Below are positions 60,104 through 64,000 of a DNA stretch of 64,000 bases, piece after piece (within the stretch, counting starts at the first letter, position 1; every line of letters starts with the position of its first letter). Source of the stretch: Enterococcus gallinarum NBRC 100675 (GTDB taxonomy: Bacteria; Bacillota; Bacilli; Lactobacillales; Enterococcaceae). Under the pieces are notes generated by a model that worked only from the letters and a program-made list of their open reading frames with translations, had not been told where the DNA came from and did not search any database. The stretch spans positions 41,143-105,142 of the forward strand of contig NZ_BCQE01000016.1 in the NCBI RefSeq assembly GCF_001544275.1. The letters are read 5' to 3'. Position numbers and translations under genes: made by a program.

Positions 60104-60801
60104 ATGATCAGGCGGTTTTTTTCGATATTGATGATACATTGTTAGATAATTTTTGCGCCTTCAAGGAGACGATCCAGGAGTTCTTTCCTGGATCTCTAAA
60201 CGAACTTGCTTTGAAACAGTTGTATCGGAACTTTCGCCAAAACAGTGAAAAGATCTATCAAAACTACTTAGAGGGAAACAGGAAGCACAAAACTGATCGC
60301 TGGCGGTTAGTTCTTCAAACATTACAGCAAACTTCAAGCGTTAATACTTCTGAGTTAGACGACTATTACCATCTACGCCAAGGAAAACAACTACTATCAA
60401 AAGAGATGCAACTTCTTTTGCGAAGCTTAAAGAAAAGCGGAATCTTATGTGGCGTGCTGACCAATGGATTTGCATTGCAACAGCAGAATAAAATCGATCA
60501 ATTAATGCTAAATCAATTGATTGATCCAAATTGGCAATTTATCTCAGAAGAGATAGGTGATGCGAAGCCGAATGTAAGCTGTTTTCGAAAAGTAGCTAAG
60601 CAATTGCCAAAGCAAATACAACGAATCTATTATTTAGGAGACAGCTATTCGAATGATATTATCCCCGCTCAAATGGCAGGCTGGCGGCCAATCTGGCTAA
60701 ATCGTTTTGGCGATAAGGGAGAATCTGCTATTATTCAAGCAAAAAATGCAGAAGAAGCTGTCGTTTTACTTTTGTCACAATTGCTTTCTAATCGGGCATA
60801 A
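60097..60801 (+). CDS. HAD-superfamily hydrolase (YjjG-like) in the PTS operon
   Basis: The ATG at 60097 overlaps the EIID stop. This gives 234 residues beginning MLNDQAVFFDIDDTLLDNF (HAD motif I, DxD) with GVLTNGFALQQQNKI (motif II) and YLGDSYSNDIIPAQMAGW (motif IV), the layout of subclass IA enzymes such as YjjG. Translational coupling to EIID suggests that it acts on the imported sugar phosphate or prevents its accumulation. The substrate is unknown. Confidence 0.88.
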   Translation: MLNDQAVFFDIDDTLLDNFCAFKETIQEFFPGSLNELALKQLYRNFRQNSEKIYQNYLEGNRKHKTDRWRLVLQTLQQTSSVNTSELDDYYHLRQGKQLLSKEMQLLLRSLKKSGILCGVLTNGFALQQQNKIDQLMLNQLIDPNWQFISEEIGDAKPNVSCFRKVAKQLPKQIQRIYYLGDSYSNDIIPAQMAGWRPIWLNRFGDKGESAIIQAKNAEEAVVLLLSQLLSNRA

Positions 60802-60943
60802 ATCGGGGAATCGAGCAACGTTTTTAAAAAGTACAGGAATCTTTATCCCCTACCAAGAAAGTTTATAGCAGAACTAATTCTCTTACAGAGACGGAGTGAC
60901 TTTTTTTCTTCTATGCTGTATTTTTTATGGGGGAGGTAAAGAT

Positions 60944-63454
60944 ATGCGAAAAGAAACACGGGAACAGATACTACAGCTAGTAGCACAAGAAAAGGCCATG
61001 ACGACGCAAGAAATTGCCAACGCTATTGGGCTGAGTCGCTCAGCAACCAGCTTGTACTTAAATGAACTGCTAAATCAAAACATCGTAAGTAAAGTTGGAA
61101 CGAAGCCTGTCTACTGGGAGCTTGTTTCAGATGACACTTTTGTGGAAGACGTCTTTTCTCAGTATATAGGCAGTACTGGTAGTGCAAAAAATGCCATTGA
61201 AAAGTGTAAGTCAGCCGTTTTATACCCTCCATTAGGATTGCCCTTGCTCTTACATGGGGCGAGCGGTGTAGGTAAAAGTTTTTTGGCGGAGTTGATTTTT
61301 GATTATCTTCAAAAGAAAAAATGTCCAGGCGCACAAAAGTTTTTGGTCTTTAATTGCGCTGATTACACGAATAACCCCGAATTATTGTCTTCCATTCTAT
61401 TTGGGCATACGCGAGGAGCTTTTACTGGAGCAGAAAAGGAAAAAAGCGGACTTTTAGCTTTGGCAGACAATGGGGTATTATTTTTAGATGAAGTTCATCG
61501 ACTCTCGCATGAGAATCAAGAGAAGCTTTTTCAATTTATGGATACCGGGAGATTTCGTCCAGTTGGCGAAGAAGCAGAGATGGTCCAAGCAAATGTGCGA
61601 CTCTTATTTGCGACGACAGAAGCGCCTGAAGAAGTTTTACTGCCTACTTTTTATCGTCGAATTTCAGTGATTGTAGATTTACCTTCTTTTCATGAGCGAC
61701 CTATTTTCGAGAGAGTAGATCTGGTCACCCATTTGTTTGAGCAGGAGGCAAAGCGCATCAAGAAAAGCATCGTCATTTCAAATGATGTTTTTACTGAATT
61801 AACCCACCAAGAACTTCCAGGTAACATTGGCAGCTTGTCAAACCAGGTAAGAATGGATTGTGCCAATGCATTACGGATAGCGCCAAACAGTTCAACATTA
61901 GTTATCGGATCGGACAATGAACATACTATTCAAATCTCTTATCCGCCAGCAACAAAGTCTACTTCAGCTAATCTTCATCTTTTGAAGCAGGAACTGCTTT
62001 CATTACTTGATTTAAGTGATTTCATTGTTATGAAAGAAAAGTTACAAGATTTTGATAACAAGTATCTTGAACGGACTATATCCTGGACGAACGATAGTCT
62101 TTCAATGAACATTATCACTAGCATTCAACAGCAAAACCGATTAGTGATTGATAATGAATCTTTGACAGAGGATGCTGCTTCCTTAGTTTGTCGGCTAATA
62201 CAAGTATTACAAACCGAGATTACTATGAAAAAAATAACAGAGAAACGCCATCTTCTTTCAAAAGAATACCCAAGAACTTTGCTTTTATCAGCAAATTTAA
62301 CAAAGACATTACCCGATGAGATTCAACCAATAGCAAATTTTCTTCTGGCAGTGCTGCTTATTGGCAAAGTTACAGAAGATATTTACTACCAAGCGCTTCT
62401 TGTTGCTCATGGAAATACCACCGCTAGTAGCATCCAAGCTGTGGCAAATAAAATGTGCGGTGACTATGTTTTTGATGCCATTGATATGCCTTTGTCTTCT
62501 TCCGCAAGAGATATCGTTTTGAAAGTTAGCGATTGGCTATCAGAAAGAGATACTTCTGAAGGGGTCATCATGCTAGTAGATATGGGCTCATTGACACATT
62601 TGTATAAAAGTTTAAAACCTCAGATTCTTGGCGAACTATTAGTGATCAATAATTTAACGACCTCTTTTGCATTAGAGATCGGTCAGCAGCTGATAAATGG
62701 GCATCTTTTTTATGAGATTGCCAAAACGGCAGAGCAGGATTTTGTTACGAACATTCAATATTTTGAAGGGTTTGCAGTAGAAAAGAATGTCATCATAGCC
62801 AGTATATCTGGCCGCGACGTCGCCAAACAAATCAAAGCCATTTGCGAGAAATATTTTAATCCTGATATCAAGCTGATTGTATTGAATTATAGTGAACTAG
62901 TGAATACATTAGAGCGCGCCTCATCAGAAGAAGGTTACTTGAAAGAAACCGCATTGATCGTAACCACTTCTTACCTAGATAATTCGGCGGCTGTTCCTAG
63001 TATCAATTTGATTGATGCACTAGATGAAGATGCAGAGGGACATTTGAATAAACAACTGAAAAACTTGATTCACCCAAGTAGCGTGCCATTATTAGTAAAA
63101 GAGTTCATCCATTTTTTCTCAAAAGAAGGACTGTCAGAAAAGCTAGAGTTCCTGAACCCTGACGTCATTATTCGTCAAGTAGAAGATGTGGTAGAGAAGT
63201 GCGAGAAAAGGTTCAACTTAAGATTGAATGCAAAAATGAAATTCAACTTAATGATGCATTTGGCGTTGATGGTGGAACGAACGATTCTTGGAGCCGAAGA
63301 TTATCCTGTACCGGAAGACATCAATAAGTTAAAAATAAACCAGAAACCTTTTTATCAGAATGCACAGATGATTTTTTATACTCTAGAGCAATTTTATAAA
63401 ATCAAAGTATCGACTTGGGAACTGTATATCGTGTATGAGATTTTGTTAGGCTAA
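60944..63454 (+). CDS. LevR-type sigma-54 activator with PRDs
   Basis: The ATG at 60944 follows GGGGGAGG. The 836-residue protein has an N-terminal winged helix (EIANAIGLSRSATSLYLNEL) and an AAA+ domain with Walker A GASGVGKS, GAFTGA at residues 158-163 (sigma-54 contact) and Walker B GVLFLDEVHRL. Next come PTS-regulation regions, a Man-type EIIA-like domain (VAHGNTTASS, His489) and a C-terminal PRD (NLMMHLALMVERTI, His772). LevR/MptR proteins activate Man-type PTS operons with RpoN under PTS phosphorylation control. It lies downstream of its presumed target operon, on the same strand. Confidence 0.93.
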   Translation: MRKETREQILQLVAQEKAMTTQEIANAIGLSRSATSLYLNELLNQNIVSKVGTKPVYWELVSDDTFVEDVFSQYIGSTGSAKNAIEKCKSAVLYPPLGLPLLLHGASGVGKSFLAELIFDYLQKKKCPGAQKFLVFNCADYTNNPELLSSILFGHTRGAFTGAEKEKSGLLALADNGVLFLDEVHRLSHENQEKLFQFMDTGRFRPVGEEAEMVQANVRLLFATTEAPEEVLLPTFYRRISVIVDLPSFHERPIFERVDLVTHLFEQEAKRIKKSIVISNDVFTELTHQELPGNIGSLSNQVRMDCANALRIAPNSSTLVIGSDNEHTIQISYPPATKSTSANLHLLKQELLSLLDLSDFIVMKEKLQDFDNKYLERTISWTNDSLSMNIITSIQQQNRLVIDNESLTEDAASLVCRLIQVLQTEITMKKITEKRHLLSKEYPRTLLLSANLTKTLPDEIQPIANFLLAVLLIGKVTEDIYYQALLVAHGNTTASSIQAVANKMCGDYVFDAIDMPLSSSARDIVLKVSDWLSERDTSEGVIMLVDMGSLTHLYKSLKPQILGELLVINNLTTSFALEIGQQLINGHLFYEIAKTAEQDFVTNIQYFEGFAVEKNVIIASISGRDVAKQIKAICEKYFNPDIKLIVLNYSELVNTLERASSEEGYLKETALIVTTSYLDNSAAVPSINLIDALDEDAEGHLNKQLKNLIHPSSVPLLVKEFIHFFSKEGLSEKLEFLNPDVIIRQVEDVVEKCEKRFNLRLNAKMKFNLMMHLALMVERTILGAEDYPVPEDINKLKINQKPFYQNAQMIFYTLEQFYKIKVSTWELYIVYEILLG

Positions 63455-63536
63455 AGCTTGATAAAAATGATCAACTGAAATCTTTGAGAATATTCAATAG
63501 GTGTTTTTAACAATTGCATAAAAACGAAAAAAGATC

Positions 63537-64000
63537 GGCTCTTTGTCAATAAGGACTGATGGGTTGTACAAAATCAAATCTGGGTCAGAATGAACCTCAT
63601 TCTGGCTCAGATTTTTTGTTATCTTACTTTGATTAATTGATTGATCAAAAAGATTCTAATTCTCATGTTCTCAAATGATTTAAATCCGTAGGATACTCGT
63701 TTCATTGTCTTTATATGGGTATTCTTCGCTTCTATTTTTCCATTGGTGTAAGGATAGATCATCGCGTTGGTGATGCCTTCTTCATAGGTCAGAAGGTTTT
63801 GGAGCTTTTCCCGAAAGCCGTCATCTAACGTTTCGGGAAGTTCTGCCAATAAGGAGAAAAATAAGTCAGGGTCTTTGTCTCGAAAGGCTTCAACTAATTC
63901 ATGAAAATAGGGATACGCCTCCTTCAGGGACGTAGAAAAGCCAAGCAATCGATCAATCATCATCGCTTCCGTAAGAAATGGGTATTTTGGTGCTCGAAAA
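63537..64000 (-). mobile_element. ISL3-family insertion sequence, end portion (runs off window)
   Basis: GGCTCTTTGTCAATAAGGAC (63537-63556) has the look of an ISL3-type terminal repeat and is preceded by AAAAGATC, a possible 8-base target duplication half. A hairpin (63579-63615 region) lies between the end and the transposase gene. The other end is outside the window. Confidence 0.65.
63619..64000 (-). CDS. ISL3-family transposase, C-terminal part
   Basis: The minus-strand frame is open to the window edge (about 127 codons visible, with codons upstream of an internal Met-Met). It ends with the ISL3 transposase signature: TNGKIEAKNTHIKTMKRVSY and GFKSFENMRIRIFLI, where the Glu of the DDE triad lies in KIEAKN. 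The N-terminal part and the other two acidic residues are outside the window, so integrity cannot be judged. Confidence 0.88.
   Translation of the reverse strand, partial: FRAPKYPFLTEAMMIDRLLGFSTSLKEAYPYFHELVEAFRDKDPDLFFSLLAELPETLDDGFREKLQNLLTYEEGITNAMIYPYTNGKIEAKNTHIKTMKRVSYGFKSFENMRIRIFLINQLIKVR

Noticed and set aside
1..64000. CRISPR arrays, rRNA or tRNA genes
   Set aside because: No regularly spaced repeats and no recognisable rRNA or tRNA sequence were seen on reading the window.

Overview
The window is AT-rich, dense in PTS sugar transporters, and carries Tn916-type conjugative-element genes, enterococcal-style phage lysis relics and a LevR/sigma-54 mannose-PTS locus. This points to a lactic acid bacterium of the order Lactobacillales, most likely Enterococcus. 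The species cannot be fixed from the sequence alone. It is an accessory, carbohydrate-oriented stretch in which intact sugar operons alternate with zones of decayed genes and insertion-sequence relics.

Layout. 1-6.0 kb: a divergent LacI-type regulator (edge), an intracellular GH42 beta-galactosidase, PTS EIIB and EIIC of the lactose/cellobiose family, and a secreted CBM32-Big2-GH16 endoglycosidase. 6.1-9.7 kb: a graveyard with a DnaC-like ATPase relic and IS3, ISLre2 and IS200 relics. 9.8-15.4 kb: a PRD regulator with fused EIIA, ascorbate-type EIIB and EIIC, and a split transketolase. 15.5-17.6 kb: small genes, a 37-bp palindrome over a start codon, a frameshifted membrane protein and a LicT relic. 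17.6-22.9 kb: a galactitol-type PTS with DeoR regulator, PfkB kinase and class II aldolase. 23-24.4 kb: decayed genes. 24.6-25.4 kb: an orphan DeoR regulator. 25.9-32.1 kb: a second galactitol-type PTS divergent from deoR-lacABCD (tagatose-6-phosphate pathway). 32.1-35.1 kb: another decay zone (two-component and small membrane gene relics, and a broken copy of an ICE sigma gene). 35.1-47.0 kb: a complete-looking glucuronide locus (GntR regulator, uxuB, uxuA, uxaC, eda, GPH symporter, HAD, GH3, beta-glucuronidase). 47.1-49.5 kb: ICE sigma factor, Orf8, DUF3173 protein and integrase. 49.7-51.2 kb: recombinase and prophage relics. 51.3-57.3 kb: secreted cysteine-peptidase-like and CHAP proteins, a YoaK protein, a 34-residue membrane peptide and a Cof-type HAD. 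57.4-63.5 kb: a mannose-family PTS operon with a sigma-54 promoter and, downstream, its LevR-type activator. 63.5-64 kb: the end of an ISL3-family element.

How the parts fit. Most loci pair a transporter with a dedicated regulator and the enzymes that feed the imported sugar into glycolysis. The glucuronide locus is flanked by two copies of the ICE sigma gene, the left one ruined, and lies next to an intact xis/int-like module. It therefore looks like cargo of a Tn916/Tn1549-like element. The least explained parts are the galactitol-type PTS with kinase and AraD-like aldolase but no dehydrogenase, the EIIA-less GH42/GH16 locus, and the palindrome over a start codon near 16.2 kb.
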